Shown: positions 1 through 8,160, numbered from the stretch's first letter. The stretch is DNA of 64,000 bases from Pseudolabrys sp. Root1462 (GCF_001426945.1 NZ_LMFS01000001.1:2030848-2094847), one strand, 5' to 3'. Notes: generated by a model from the letters alone, not told the origin. Numbers and translations: made by a program.

Positions 1-121
1 CAAGGCGGGGGCAAGAGGTCAAAGCCCGGGCGCATTTGCGCCGCGGCAACGCCGAAGCACGCCCGCAGACAACCGGCCCCCACGACTTTGCCCACGCAGC
101 TAGGACCCAGGAGCTTTGCCC

Positions 122-556
122 ATGCCGACCGATCCCTCCGAACCGAGCCCGCATCTCGCCGATTACTATCGCGAACAGAACCTGATGCGCGACAAGCACG
201 ACACGGAGGCACGCCGCGCCGCCGAACTCAAGCAACAGCAACGCGCCCGCTTCGACCAGCTCACCGGCAAACTGCTCGACCGCGTCGACGGTCTGCTCGA
301 CCGGCTGCCCGCGCCGCAACAGAACACGGCAACGGCCGGCGATCTGTCGCTCGTCGCCGCGCGGCGCCAACTCGCGCACATCGTGCGCGCGCCGCAGATG
401 TGTTCGCGCAAGCTGTGCCGCCGCACCAGGGCCTGCTGCGGCGAGCCGAAGCAATGCCTCGCCATCTATCTGCCGCTGTTGCCGCCGGCCAAGGTCGCCG
501 AGCTTTCGCTCGACGGCCGCAAGACGCGGCGCGGCCGCGCCCGCAAGGCGGGATGA
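122..556 (+). CDS. Small Cys-cluster protein of unknown function
   Basis: The protein is 144 residues. The ATG at 122 is preceded by AGGAG at 109-113, eight bases away, which fixes the start over an upstream TTG. The first 60 residues are charged and probably helical, rich in Arg, Lys, Glu and Gln. Residues 94-112 hold five cysteines (C94, C99, C105, C106, C112) among Arg and Lys, which could bind a metal or iron-sulfur cluster. The C-terminal tail is Arg/Lys-rich. There is no signal peptide or membrane segment. I recall similar small Cys/Arg-rich proteins in Rhizobiales but know no function. It stands alone on the plus strand. Confidence 0.7.
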   Translation: MPTDPSEPSPHLADYYREQNLMRDKHDTEARRAAELKQQQRARFDQLTGKLLDRVDGLLDRLPAPQQNTATAGDLSLVAARRQLAHIVRAPQMCSRKLCRRTRACCGEPKQCLAIYLPLLPPAKVAELSLDGRKTRRGRARKAG

Positions 557-763
557 TGCAGTGCGAAAGTGCGGCAGGTACTCCGCTGTCGCCGGCGCTT
601 CATCGCACCGTCATCATGGCGTGCCTTGATGGCGCCTGCGGCGAAGTGTCAGCACCGCTGTTTGATCCAGCGCAACCGCCGCGTCCGTGTCGTTCGCTAG
701 GGTTCCGCGAAACCGGGAAAGACACCTACAGGACCAGCCACGTCACGCATGATGGAGTCCGCC

Positions 764-1012
764 ATGTCCGCCACGATGACACTCGCCGCCGCACCGAACG
801 GCACGTTCCAGCGCGTCGTCTGCGACCGGTGCGGCGAGGCGCCGGTGGCGCCGGATCATGCCGACTATCTGAGCAAGCGCGGCATGATCCGTTACGGCTG
901 GACCTGCGCCGGTTGCGGCCACCGCTTCGCCACCGAATGCCCGGCCGCCATCGGCCCGGAAGAGGAGCAGGAAGCGGTCAAGGCGTTCTGGCCGTCGCTG
1001 CTGGTCGGCTGA
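764..1012 (+). CDS. Small zinc-ribbon protein
   Basis: The protein has 82 residues, counted from the ATG at 764, which has GGAG at 754-757. ATGs at 749 and 752 are in frame but lack a good ribosome site. Two CxxC knuckles, C20-x2-C23 and C48-x2-C51, with H53 and C59 nearby, make a zinc ribbon likely. Zinc ribbons of this size can bind nucleic acid or act as structural adaptors, but nothing here says which. It is followed after about 120 bases by the thiamine-diphosphate enzyme pair on the same strand. Confidence 0.65.
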   Translation: MSATMTLAAAPNGTFQRVVCDRCGEAPVAPDHADYLSKRGMIRYGWTCAGCGHRFATECPAAIGPEEEQEAVKAFWPSLLVG

Positions 1013-1131
1013 GCCCGCAACTGGCGCGCGCCGCCCGCCGCGGCTTGCATTATCCGCCGTTCGAAGGCACCAAAGCCGTCCTGACCGGCGCCGCGGGCTC
1101 GACCCCGTCGGCGTCCCCAGAAAGACGGCAT

Positions 1132-1656
1132 ATGGCGGAAACGGCTCCCTCGTCCTGGTTCGACATCGCGATCGCGGCGCTCAAGCGCAACGAGGTCAAA
1201 CTCATCACCTACGTGCCGGATCGCGTGCTGGCGCCGCTGATCAAGGGCCTGCAGGCCGATCCCTATTTCGAGGTCATCGTCGCGACCCGCGAGGAAGAAG
1301 CGGCCGGTATCGTCACCGGCGCCTGGATGGGCGGCGTGCGCGGCGCGGTGCTGATGCAGACCAGCGGCTTTGCCACGCTGCCCAATGTCATCGCCTCGCT
1401 GCTGGTGCCGTACCAGGTCCCGGCAATCCTCATCGTCTCGGAGCGCGGCACGCTCGGCGAATTCAATGTCGGCCAGGCCCTGGTCTGCCGCACCATGCGC
1501 CCGGTGCTGGAGTCGCTCGCCACCGAGCATCACACCGTGACGCGCATCGACGAGTTCGATTTCATTCTCGACCGCTCGATCAAGCAGGCGGTGATGACGC
1601 AGAGCCCGGCGACGTTGATCCTGTCGCCGCTGCTCACCGGCGGCAAGGTATTGTGA
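1132..1656 (+). CDS. Thiamine-diphosphate enzyme, N-terminal (PYR-type) subunit, sulfopyruvate/phosphonopyruvate decarboxylase-like
   Basis: This 174-residue protein matches the N-terminal pyrimidine-binding half of two-subunit ThDP decarboxylases such as ComD. The Glu run at residues 54-56 (TREEEAAG) is where the family carries the glutamate that activates the cofactor, followed by a Gly/Ala-rich segment and QTSGF. The open frame extends upstream to base 88, but that part runs across the two preceding genes and has no protein-like pattern, so the ATG at 1132 is chosen; its ribosome site is weak. Its stop overlaps the start of the partner gene by four bases (GTGA), typical of translational coupling. 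The substrate is not known; no coenzyme M or phosphonate genes are nearby. Confidence 0.8.
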   Translation: MAETAPSSWFDIAIAALKRNEVKLITYVPDRVLAPLIKGLQADPYFEVIVATREEEAAGIVTGAWMGGVRGAVLMQTSGFATLPNVIASLLVPYQVPAILIVSERGTLGEFNVGQALVCRTMRPVLESLATEHHTVTRIDEFDFILDRSIKQAVMTQSPATLILSPLLTGGKVL

Positions 1657-2297
1657 GCGAGCCCGGCATGACGCAGACCATCACCATCGGCAACGTCCCC
1701 GTTCAGGTCATGAACCGCTTCGACCTGTCGCAGCGCCTGGTTCGGCTGTTGAAGAACGACGAGGCCATCGTCGCCGGCATCGGCAACACCAATTTCGATC
1801 TGTGGGCGGCGGGCCGCCGGCCGCAGAACTTCTACATGCTCGGCAGTATGGGGCTGGCGTTTCCGATCGCGCTCGGCGTCGCCATCGCGCAGCCGCAGCG
1901 CCACGTCATCGGGCTCGAAGGCGACGGCTCACTGCTGATGCAGCTCGGCGCCCTCGCCACCATCGCCGCGCACAAGGCGCGCAATCTGACGATGATCGTC
2001 TGGGACAATCAGAGCTACCAGATCACCGGCAGCCAGCCGACTGCCACCGCCGGCGTCGCCGACATCGTCGATGTCGCGCGCGGCTGCGGCATCAAGCAGA
2101 GCCTGTGGGCGCGCTCGCCCGAGGATTTCGAGGCGCAGGTGACGAAAGCCATTGCCGGCGGCGAGAAGACGCTGATCGCAGCCAAGACCGACAATGACCA
2201 GCCGCACGGCCAGACCCACCGCGACCCGGTGCTGATCCGCGAGAACTTCATGCAGGGGCTGGGCGTGCGCAGCGCCACGACCTTCGCCGCCGATTAG
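1653..2297 (+). CDS. Thiamine-diphosphate enzyme, C-terminal (PP-type) subunit, sulfopyruvate/phosphonopyruvate decarboxylase-like
   Basis: This 214-residue protein starts at a GTG overlapping the partner's stop; an ATG at 1668 is an alternative. It carries the ThDP/Mg binding signature GDGS at about residues 90-93 with the matching Asn (DNQSY) near residue 119, about 27 residues later as in the family. Together the two proteins rebuild one PYR-PP decarboxylase. Expected chemistry is decarboxylation of a 2-oxo acid such as sulfopyruvate or phosphonopyruvate in the cytoplasm. Substrate choice cannot be read from the sequence. Confidence 0.82.
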   Translation: MSEPGMTQTITIGNVPVQVMNRFDLSQRLVRLLKNDEAIVAGIGNTNFDLWAAGRRPQNFYMLGSMGLAFPIALGVAIAQPQRHVIGLEGDGSLLMQLGALATIAAHKARNLTMIVWDNQSYQITGSQPTATAGVADIVDVARGCGIKQSLWARSPEDFEAQVTKAIAGGEKTLIAAKTDNDQPHGQTHRDPVLIRENFMQGLGVRSATTFAAD

Positions 2298-2466
2298 GCC
2301 TGCGCGCCCGCGCGTGGCGGTATCGCCTTCCATTCACGCATGGTCTTGCGCCGGCGCGGCAATGCTCCCATCATATGCATAACACGTGAAGCATCACGCC
2401 TTTTGTGGCGCTCGCGGAATAAACAAGTCGCAAAGACAAAGCGAAACGAGGAAACGAGGTCGGCCC

Positions 2467-2733
2467 ATGACGTCCCTGGCACGGGTGCAAATCGCTCTCC
2501 TGTTCTATTCGTGTTTCTGCGTCATCAGCTTCACCGCCGCGGTCTATGCCGCCACGCTGTTTCCGCCGATGATGCCGAACGCCGGCCTGTGGATCGCCGG
2601 CCTCACCGCCGCCGGCATGTTCGTCGGCGCGCCGCTCGCCTGGCTGGTCGGCAAGGCGCTGCCGCGCGAGTGGCGCAGCCCCCTGGTAGCCCGGCAGTCG
2701 CCGCTGGCGCACGAGCCGGCCCGCGAAATCTAG
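2467..2733 (+). CDS. Small membrane protein, two predicted TM segments
   Basis: The ORF encodes 88 residues from the ATG at 2467, with GAGG at 2456-2459 as ribosome site. Hydrophobic stretches at about residues 8-31 and 40-62 predict two transmembrane helices with a short loop between them, and a polar C-terminal tail follows. I do not recognise the family. A strong hairpin with a T-rich trail (2763-2797) follows, so it looks like a single-gene transcription unit. Confidence 0.6.
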   Translation: MTSLARVQIALLFYSCFCVISFTAAVYAATLFPPMMPNAGLWIAGLTAAGMFVGAPLAWLVGKALPREWRSPLVARQSPLAHEPAREI

Positions 2734-2762
2734 GCCGCCCGCCTCCCCATCCCCGCCCTTCA

Positions 2763-2797
2763 GCGGCCGGTTTTCGACCGGTCGCGTGTTTGTTTTA
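2763..2797 (+). terminator. Intrinsic terminator after the small membrane protein gene
   Basis: GCGGCCGGT (2763-2771) pairs with ACCGGTCGC (2777-2785), nine pairs including one G-U, around a five-base loop. It is followed by GTGTTTGTTTTATT, a T-rich run. It lies 30 bases past the stop at 2733. Confidence 0.6.
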
Positions 2798-2829
2798 TTG
2801 CGGTGCAAAACAAAATTTGTCGCACCGCA
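2798..2829. promoter_or_regulatory. Candidate operator: TTGCGGTGCAA and inverted copy
   Basis: TTGCGGTGCAA (2798-2808) is itself a TTGC-N3-GCAA dyad. Its TGCGGTGC core (2799-2806) is repeated inverted as GCACCGCA (2822-2829), 15 bases apart, with an AT-rich centre. It sits about 120 bases upstream of the PAS-PAS-HTH gene. The same TTGCGGTGCA core occurs inverted upstream of the DUF1127 gene (11269-11278). TTGC-N3-GCAA resembles sites I recall for PhaR-type regulators; that link is inference. Confidence 0.4.
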
Positions 2830-2948
2830 TCGCTGAAAGGATAAATTTCGACAGCGGCGCTGACCTAATTACCACCCGCCCATCAGTTTTTGTTGCCGGG
2901 ACTCTTGGTTTCTGCGACCCTGTTCGGGGCCGACGGCTGAGGGCGCTG

Positions 2949-4040
2949 ATGCTGCTCCTATTTACCGGCGACAATGCTGTTCGCGACACTTTCCAGCTCG
3001 CGGAAGAAGTCGCGCATTTCGGCCTCTGGCAGGTCGATCTGGCGACCGGCGCCATGACCTGCTCGAGCAACATGCTGCGCCTCGTCGGGCTGTCGTCGCG
3101 AGCGCCTCGCGCCGATGGCGAGGCGATGCGCTTTTCCACGCTGGAGCAGGTCACGCATCCCGACGACATGCCGGTGATCGCCGAGATCCAGCACATCATC
3201 GCCGACGGCCTGCCCTTCGACCGCAATTTCCGGGTCATCCATCCCAACGGCCGGGTGCGCCATCTGTCGATCCATGGCGAGGTCGTGGTCGACGCCTCCG
3301 GCCGCAAGACCCGCGCCATCGGCGTGCTGGTGGATGTCACCCTCCATGCCGAAACCATGCGGGCCTCCCAGGTCGATTCCGAACGGGTCCGCGCCATCAT
3401 GACGGCGATCGACGGCCGGCTCTGGACCGCCCGGTCGGACGGCTTCCGCACCGACCTCTTGCTGCGCAGCGCCAACAGCCGCTCCGTGCCCGGCACCTGG
3501 CTGGGCTTCAACTGGCTGACGCGGGTCCACCCCGACGACGTCGCCCGCGCCCGCACCGCCTGGGCGGAGGCGCCCCACCACGTCCGCAGCTTCACCCTGG
3601 ACCTGCGCGTCCTCGGCGAGGACGACAGCTATCACTGGCGCCGGCATTACTGCTCGCCGATCGTCAATGACGACGGCTCGGTGCGCGAGTGGGTCGGCCT
3701 GTCGCTTCTGATCAATCAGGAACAGTCGGCCGTGCAAGCCGAACCCGGCATCCTCACCGCCGCGCAGATCAGGGCGGCGCGCGGCATTCTGAACTGGTCT
3801 GTGAAAGATCTCGCAGACCGCACCGGCATTTCGACCGGCGCGCTGCGGCGGATCGAGGCCCACGAAGGCTTCAACCGCGGCGCCGCCCCCGCCCTGCTGC
3901 TGATCAAGGACGCCCTGTCGGCCGGCGGCGTCGATTTTTTCGTCCTGCCGAGCGGCGAAGCCGGCGTTTTTCCAACGCGCAAGGAAAACCGGCTCAAGAT
4001 CGTCGCCGAAAATGCGCGGCCGAAAAAAGTTTCGATCTAA
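2949..4040 (+). CDS. PAS-PAS-HTH one-component regulator
   Basis: The product is 363 residues. The ATG at 2949 follows GAGGG at 2939-2943, so it is preferred although the frame is open further upstream. PAS 1 spans about residues 16-132 (ending GVLVDVT) and PAS 2 about 150-256 (HPDD near 194-197 and a C-terminal WVGLSLL strand). Residues 268-332 form an XRE-like helix-turn-helix of the rhizobial type that begins LTAAQIRAARG and ends AGGVDF. There is no kinase or receiver domain, so ligand or redox sensing by PAS would be coupled directly to DNA binding. There is no membrane segment. The target is unknown; the inverted repeat at 2798-2829 could be an autoregulatory site. Confidence 0.8.
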   Translation: MLLLFTGDNAVRDTFQLAEEVAHFGLWQVDLATGAMTCSSNMLRLVGLSSRAPRADGEAMRFSTLEQVTHPDDMPVIAEIQHIIADGLPFDRNFRVIHPNGRVRHLSIHGEVVVDASGRKTRAIGVLVDVTLHAETMRASQVDSERVRAIMTAIDGRLWTARSDGFRTDLLLRSANSRSVPGTWLGFNWLTRVHPDDVARARTAWAEAPHHVRSFTLDLRVLGEDDSYHWRRHYCSPIVNDDGSVREWVGLSLLINQEQSAVQAEPGILTAAQIRAARGILNWSVKDLADRTGISTGALRRIEAHEGFNRGAAPALLLIKDALSAGGVDFFVLPSGEAGVFPTRKENRLKIVAENARPKKVSI

Positions 4041-4077
4041 ACGCCCCCATGCCCCGGCACTATTTCGTCAAATCGAG

Positions 4078-4095
4078 CGACGCGACATTGCGTCG
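4078..4095 (+). terminator. Possible hairpin terminator after the PAS-HTH gene
   Basis: CGACGC (4078-4083) and GCGTCG (4090-4095) form a six-pair stem with a six-base loop, 37 bases past the stop at 4040. No T tract follows, so termination is only suggested. Confidence 0.3.
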
Positions 4096-4284
4096 TGATC
4101 GAATTTGCCGGTGTTCCGCGTCCATGCGGTAAATCGCACCCGGCGCGACTTCACATTCTGACGTCGCGTTTCTCGGGCCGTCATATTTTCGTCATTGCCG
4201 TAATTTTCGCCGGCTAGCGCCGGTTCCATCCATCGATCAGATGTACCGCAACACGTCGGCGCGAGTCCGACCTCGATTGAATGG

Positions 4285-4641
4285 ATGAGAAAAATGGATA
4301 GCGGTATTGTGAAACGATCGGTCCTGATCAAGGGCCGCAAGACCAGCGTCAGTCTCGAAGACGCGTTCTGGAATGCGCTGCGCAGCATCGCCGCCGAGCG
4401 GCAGGTATCGACGCCCTCGCTGCTGGCCGACATCGAAATGAACCGCGGCAATGCCAACCTGTCGTCCGCGGTTCGCCAGTTCGTGATCAACTACCTGCTG
4501 GCGATCAACGAGGAATATCGCAAGGCCCTCGCCAAGCAGGCTCAGGGCGGCACGCCGCAGGGCGCCGCCAACACCAACGGTCACCCGCAGAACGGTCCCG
4601 CTGCCGCCGTTGACATCCAGCGTCTCAGAGCCGCCAGCTGA
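4285..4641 (+). CDS. Ribbon-helix-helix domain protein
   Basis: The predicted protein is 118 residues. Residues about 10-75 fit the RHH_4-type ribbon-helix-helix family: a VKRSVLIKGRKTSVSLED strand region, then helices around FWNALRSIAAERQVS and SAVRQFVINYLL. Such proteins are small DNA-binding dimers in alphaproteobacteria. The last 40 residues are Gly/Asn/Ala/Pro-rich and probably disordered. A second ATG at 4294 is possible; neither has a strong ribosome site. It converges on the GST gene with only 12 bases between. Confidence 0.75.
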   Translation: MRKMDSGIVKRSVLIKGRKTSVSLEDAFWNALRSIAAERQVSTPSLLADIEMNRGNANLSSAVRQFVINYLLAINEEYRKALAKQAQGGTPQGAANTNGHPQNGPAAAVDIQRLRAAS

Positions 4642-4653
4642 TCGGCTGCTCGC

Positions 4654-5271
4654 TCAGCGCGACGCCAGAGCCTTGTCTTTGGCGTCGGCGCGCTGTGCAG
4701 CCGGACGCGTTGCGATCCGCGCCGCATAAGCGGTGAATTCCGGTCGCTCCGGAAAGAGCTTGAACGTCATCCCCCAGCGCAGGTTGGCGCCGATCACGAC
4801 ATCGGCGGCGGTGAATTGCTCGCCCATCAGCCAAGGCCCCTTGGCGACCGCTTGCGCGATAACATTCATCGTCGTGTCGTAGTCGCCATAGCCGAGCATC
4901 GCCCGCCGCGGCTCTTCCTTGCGCGGCGCTGCGCGATCGATCGCCGCCGGCTCGAGACAACCCGGCCCGAAGAACAGCCACTTGAGATAGACGCCGCGCT
5001 GCGGCGTACCGATCGGCACATTCAAGCCTGCTTGCGGAAACTCGTCGGCGAGATAGGTGCAGATCGCCGCCACTTCGGTGATGATCGTCTCCTTGTGGCG
5101 CAACGCCGGCACCTTGCCCATCGGATTGATGGCCAGATAATCGGGCTGCCGGTTCTCGCCCTTCTCCAGGCTCAGCAGCTTGAGGTCGTAAGGCTGGCCT
5201 AGCTCTTCGAGCATCCACAGCGTGACCGACGAGCGCGACGGTGAGGCGTGATACAGCATGAGGTCGGTCAT
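4654..5271 (-). CDS. Glutathione S-transferase family protein
   Basis: The product is 205 residues. The N-terminal thioredoxin-like domain (1-80) shows LMLYHASPSRSS with the active-site Ser region, NPMGKVPAL with the cis-Pro that binds the glutathione backbone, and the ITEVAAICTYLA helix. The helical C-terminal domain follows, with FTAADVVIG as the conserved N-capping motif. It is a cytoplasmic enzyme likely conjugating glutathione to electrophiles. The start at 5271 is chosen over an upstream ATG because GGAG lies seven bases before it. It is divergent from the small acetyltransferase gene. Confidence 0.88.
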   Translation of the reverse strand: MTDLMLYHASPSRSSVTLWMLEELGQPYDLKLLSLEKGENRQPDYLAINPMGKVPALRHKETIITEVAAICTYLADEFPQAGLNVPIGTPQRGVYLKWLFFGPGCLEPAAIDRAAPRKEEPRRAMLGYGDYDTTMNVIAQAVAKGPWLMGEQFTAADVVIGANLRWGMTFKLFPERPEFTAYAARIATRPAAQRADAKDKALASR

Positions 5272-5369
5272 GGGAGATCTCCGGCATTGGCGAAGCAAGG
5301 CTTGGGCGTGATAGGCTGCCGTGCATCATATCGATTGCCCGCTCGGCTCGCCGCAGGAAACTTCCGCAC

Positions 5370-5645
5370 ATGCAATACGCCGTCACCGACAACAAGGACC
5401 GCCACCGCTTCGAACTTGAGGCTGACGGTCACCTTGCCTTCTCCGAGTACAAGCGCGAAGCCGGCATGATCACCATCGTTCACACCGAAGTGCCCAAGGA
5501 ACTGGGTGGGCGCGGCATCGGCACCGCGCTGGCGCACGGCCTCATGGAACTGATCCGTGCCGAGGGCATCAAGGTGAAACCGTTGTGCCCGTTCGTGAAG
5601 GCCTATATCGACAAGCATCCGGAGTATTCCGGGCTCGTCGGGTAG
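5370..5645 (+). CDS. Small GCN5-related N-acetyltransferase (YjdJ type)
   Basis: The protein has 91 residues, the length of the minimal single-domain GNAT family (Acetyltransf_CG). The acetyl-CoA loop is visible as ELGGRGIGTALAHG at about residues 44-57, and the C-terminal KVKPLCPFVKAYIDKHPEY is characteristic. The substrate is unknown. The gene stands between the divergent GST gene and the hydroxylase. Confidence 0.85.
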   Translation: MQYAVTDNKDRHRFELEADGHLAFSEYKREAGMITIVHTEVPKELGGRGIGTALAHGLMELIRAEGIKVKPLCPFVKAYIDKHPEYSGLVG

Positions 5646-5760
5646 ACGGCGCCCCCACACACCGGCAACCTTCCGTTAAGCACAGCGCCGAGGCGGCCGG
5701 CCTAACGCTATCTTTACGTTTCGGTAAGACATTGGCCCGGATCGACGATCCCGGGAGCGT

Positions 5761-6780
5761 GTGTTGGACTTGGCCGCAGGCGTGCAATTTTTTCTCGGGC
5801 AGTGCGAGAAATTGCTGTTCTCGCTCGGTTCTCATTTCTCGCTGACGTCGCTCGGCATGGCTCTGCTCATCGCCACCGCGTTCTTTGCCGCACAGCGGCT
5901 CAGGCGCGGACGCAAGCTGCGCTGGCGCACGATCTGGCGTGCCCTGTTCCCGAAGCGGATCGTTGCGGCAAAATCGAACCAGGCCGACATCGGCTACATG
6001 TTTTTCAACGTCTTCGTTTTCGGCATCGTGTTCGGCTGGGCCGTGCTGTCTTACCAGACGATCTCGAACGGCGTCATGCAGGGCGCCGTCGCGCTGTTCG
6101 GACCGACAGAGCCGAGCATGGGGCCGTCATGGCTGCAGCGCACCGTCATCACCGTGATGCTGTTTCTGGCCTACGAGCTCGGCTACTGGTTCAATCACTG
6201 GCTCAGCCACAAGGTGCCGCTGCTATGGGAATTCCATAAGGTCCATCACAGCGCCGAGGTGCTGACGCCGCTGACCAATTTCCGCGTCCACCCGGTCTAT
6301 GCCTGGATCTTCGCCAATATCCTCGCCTTCGCGGCGGCGATTGCCAATGGCGCTGGGCACTACTTGTTCGGGGCGACGTTGCCGCAATATGCGCTGTCCG
6401 ACACCAACATGATCCTCGTGCTGTTCATCCACTCCTATGTGCATTTACAGCACTCGCATATGTGGATCGCGTTCCGCGGCGTATGGGGCCGCATTCTGAT
6501 TTCGCCCGCGCACCATCAGGTGCATCACTCGGCCGATCCGCGGCACTTCAACAAGAACTTCGGAAGTTGTCTGGCGCTATGGGACTGGATGTTCGGCACG
6601 CTGTACATCCCGTCGAAACAACGGGAAGCGCTTGAATTCGGGGTGACCGACCATCGCGACGCCCACACGGTGAAGGGCGAACTGGTCAATCCGCTGATCG
6701 ACGCAGCGGCGCATTTCAAACCGGTGTGGCCGGAGCGGAAGACCGCCGCGCTGCCGGCCGCAAGCCGCGAGCAGGCATAA
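5761..6780 (+). CDS. Sterol desaturase / fatty acid hydroxylase family membrane protein
   Basis: This is a 339-residue integral membrane protein. The di-iron histidine boxes are clear: HWLSH, then HKVHH, then a later HHQVHH, with HSYVHLQH between. These match the fatty acid hydroxylase superfamily, which hydroxylates or desaturates lipids using oxygen. There are at least four hydrophobic segments, including about residues 28-45, 80-100, 120-145 and 180-205. The start is a GTG at 5761 or TTG at 5764; GGGAG at 5753-5757 is better spaced for the TTG. The substrate (sterol, hopanoid, fatty acid or carotenoid) is not determined. Confidence 0.88.
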   Translation: MLDLAAGVQFFLGQCEKLLFSLGSHFSLTSLGMALLIATAFFAAQRLRRGRKLRWRTIWRALFPKRIVAAKSNQADIGYMFFNVFVFGIVFGWAVLSYQTISNGVMQGAVALFGPTEPSMGPSWLQRTVITVMLFLAYELGYWFNHWLSHKVPLLWEFHKVHHSAEVLTPLTNFRVHPVYAWIFANILAFAAAIANGAGHYLFGATLPQYALSDTNMILVLFIHSYVHLQHSHMWIAFRGVWGRILISPAHHQVHHSADPRHFNKNFGSCLALWDWMFGTLYIPSKQREALEFGVTDHRDAHTVKGELVNPLIDAAAHFKPVWPERKTAALPAASREQA

Positions 6781-7359
6781 CTACTCCACCGCGTGGCCCA
6801 TGGCTTCGACCGTGCGCAGCCATTCTTTGCGCTTGTCGTCGCCGACCGCCTCGATCGTGCCGAAGATGGTGGAACGGACCGGCTTGATGCCGATGAAATG
6901 CAAGATGTTGCGCTTCATCAGCTTGAGCGCGTGGGCGCCGAAGTACCAGCGGTAGAACCAGCCCGGCATGCCCATTGTCATGATGACATGGGCCGACTTG
7001 TTCTTGAACAGCTTCCAGCTCTCCCGGCCGCCGCTTCTCTGGATGCGGAGCAGATCGGGTTGCAGAATGCGTTCGATAAAGCCTTTCATGATGGCCGGCA
7101 TGTCGCCGCACCACAGCGGAAAGATCAGCACGACGTGGCCTGCGGCGATGAAGGCTTCGCGGGCGGCCACGAGATCCGGCTCGAGCGGCTGCTCGTGACG
7201 ATAGCCCTCACGCAGCACGGGTTCGAAATTCATCTCGCCGAGGACGAAGAGCCGCACCTCGTGACCAGAACTCTCGGCGCCGCGCTGATAGGCCCGCCCG
7301 ATAGCCTCGCAATAGCTGTCCTGAAGCGGCGTACCGACGATGACGACAATCCGGGCCAT
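6781..7359 (-). CDS. NAD(P)H-dependent quinone reductase, flavodoxin-like fold
   Basis: The 192 residues show the Flavodoxin_2 pattern: ARIVVIVGTPLQDSYCEAIGRAY at the N-terminus for the FMN phosphate, FPLWCGDMPAIMKGFIERIL for the FMN ring region, and TMGMPGWFY. It resembles the MdaB/NQO family, which reduces quinones by two electrons. The start at 7359 has GGAG six bases upstream. A FixK/FNR-like sequence lies about 70 bases upstream (7428-7441), suggesting oxygen-related control; this is inference. Confidence 0.82.
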   Translation of the reverse strand: MARIVVIVGTPLQDSYCEAIGRAYQRGAESSGHEVRLFVLGEMNFEPVLREGYRHEQPLEPDLVAAREAFIAAGHVVLIFPLWCGDMPAIMKGFIERILQPDLLRIQRSGGRESWKLFKNKSAHVIMTMGMPGWFYRWYFGAHALKLMKRNILHFIGIKPVRSTIFGTIEAVGDDKRKEWLRTVEAMGHAVE

Positions 7360-7427
7360 TCCCTGCTCCGCCCTAAGTGCGCGTTGGGGCACGAAGGCGA
7401 GGCTATGAGGCGGGCGGCCGCCTTATC

Positions 7428-7441
7428 TTGATCTGGCGCAA
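7428..7441 (-). promoter_or_regulatory. FixK/FNR-like box TTGATCTGGCGCAA
   Basis: The sequence fits TTGA-N6-GCAA, a known variant of the rhizobial FixK consensus. It lies about 75 bases upstream of the quinone reductase start at 7359, a plausible position for activation on the minus strand. Single-site evidence only. Confidence 0.4.
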
Positions 7442-7452
7442 AACGGGCGCCG

Positions 7453-8160
7453 TCACACTGCCAGTTTCGACAGCAGATCGGCGTAAGCCTCCGGCACGGT
7501 GATGTGCGGATTGTGGCTGGACCCGATCTCATGCGCGGTCCAGCCCGCTTCCTTCTGTACGCGCTCGTAGAACGGCCGGAACCGATCATCCGGCGTGTGC
7601 CTCGTGCAATAGATGTAATGCCGCGGCAGCGTCAATTCGCCGTTCTGGAATTTGAGCTTCTGCTCGAAGGTCTTCAGCGGCTGCGGGACGCGGCGCGGCG
7701 CGCACCAGGCCTGATCTTCGGCAGAGGTGTCGGCAGGCATCGGCCCGGGCGGAATGCGCCAGCCGTCGGCACTGTCCTTGGCGCCGGACTGGCGTTGAGC
7801 CCGCGTCGATTCAGGCATGCAGTCAAAAGCGCTTTGGCCATCGCGTGGCACGAAGGCATCGACATAGATCAGCTTGGCAATGCGGTCTCTGGCTCGGTCG
7901 GCAACGCCGGTCGCGACCATGCCGCCATACGAATGCCCGATCAGGCAGACGTCTCTCAGTTCGTTATAGAACAGGCAGGCCATCACATCGGTGATATGCG
8001 TCTCGAGATCGATGCCGGGATGCGCCAGATGACTGCGCTGACCGAGTCCAGTCAGCGTCGGAATGATGAGATGAATGCCGCGCGGCTCCAGCAGCGGATA
8101 CATCTTCTTCCAGGCCCAGGCCGAACTCCACGCGCCATGCGCCACGACGGCAAATGTCAT
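7453..8160 (-). CDS. Alpha/beta hydrolase (esterase / hydroxynitrile lyase-like)
   Basis: This protein of 235 residues has the family's nucleophile elbow GHSYGG (Ser near 77), the N-terminal VVAHGAWSSAWAWKK oxyanion strand, LIYVDAFVPRDG for the acid-strand region, and a late His in IGSSHNPHITVPE. The arrangement matches the methylesterase/hydroxynitrile lyase-like branch of alpha/beta hydrolases. It is cytoplasmic, without a signal peptide, and the substrate is unknown. It is followed 15 bases upstream by the MsrQ-like gene in the same direction, so the two may be co-transcribed. Confidence 0.85.
   Translation of the reverse strand: MTFAVVAHGAWSSAWAWKKMYPLLEPRGIHLIIPTLTGLGQRSHLAHPGIDLETHITDVMACLFYNELRDVCLIGHSYGGMVATGVADRARDRIAKLIYVDAFVPRDGQSAFDCMPESTRAQRQSGAKDSADGWRIPPGPMPADTSAEDQAWCAPRRVPQPLKTFEQKLKFQNGELTLPRHYIYCTRHTPDDRFRPFYERVQKEAGWTAHEIGSSHNPHITVPEAYADLLSKLAV

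Noticed and set aside
88..1131. Long open frame leading into the thiamine-diphosphate subunit gene
   Set aside because: It runs across two better genes in other frames, has Arg-rich shadow composition and no domain; only the part from 1132 is protein-like.
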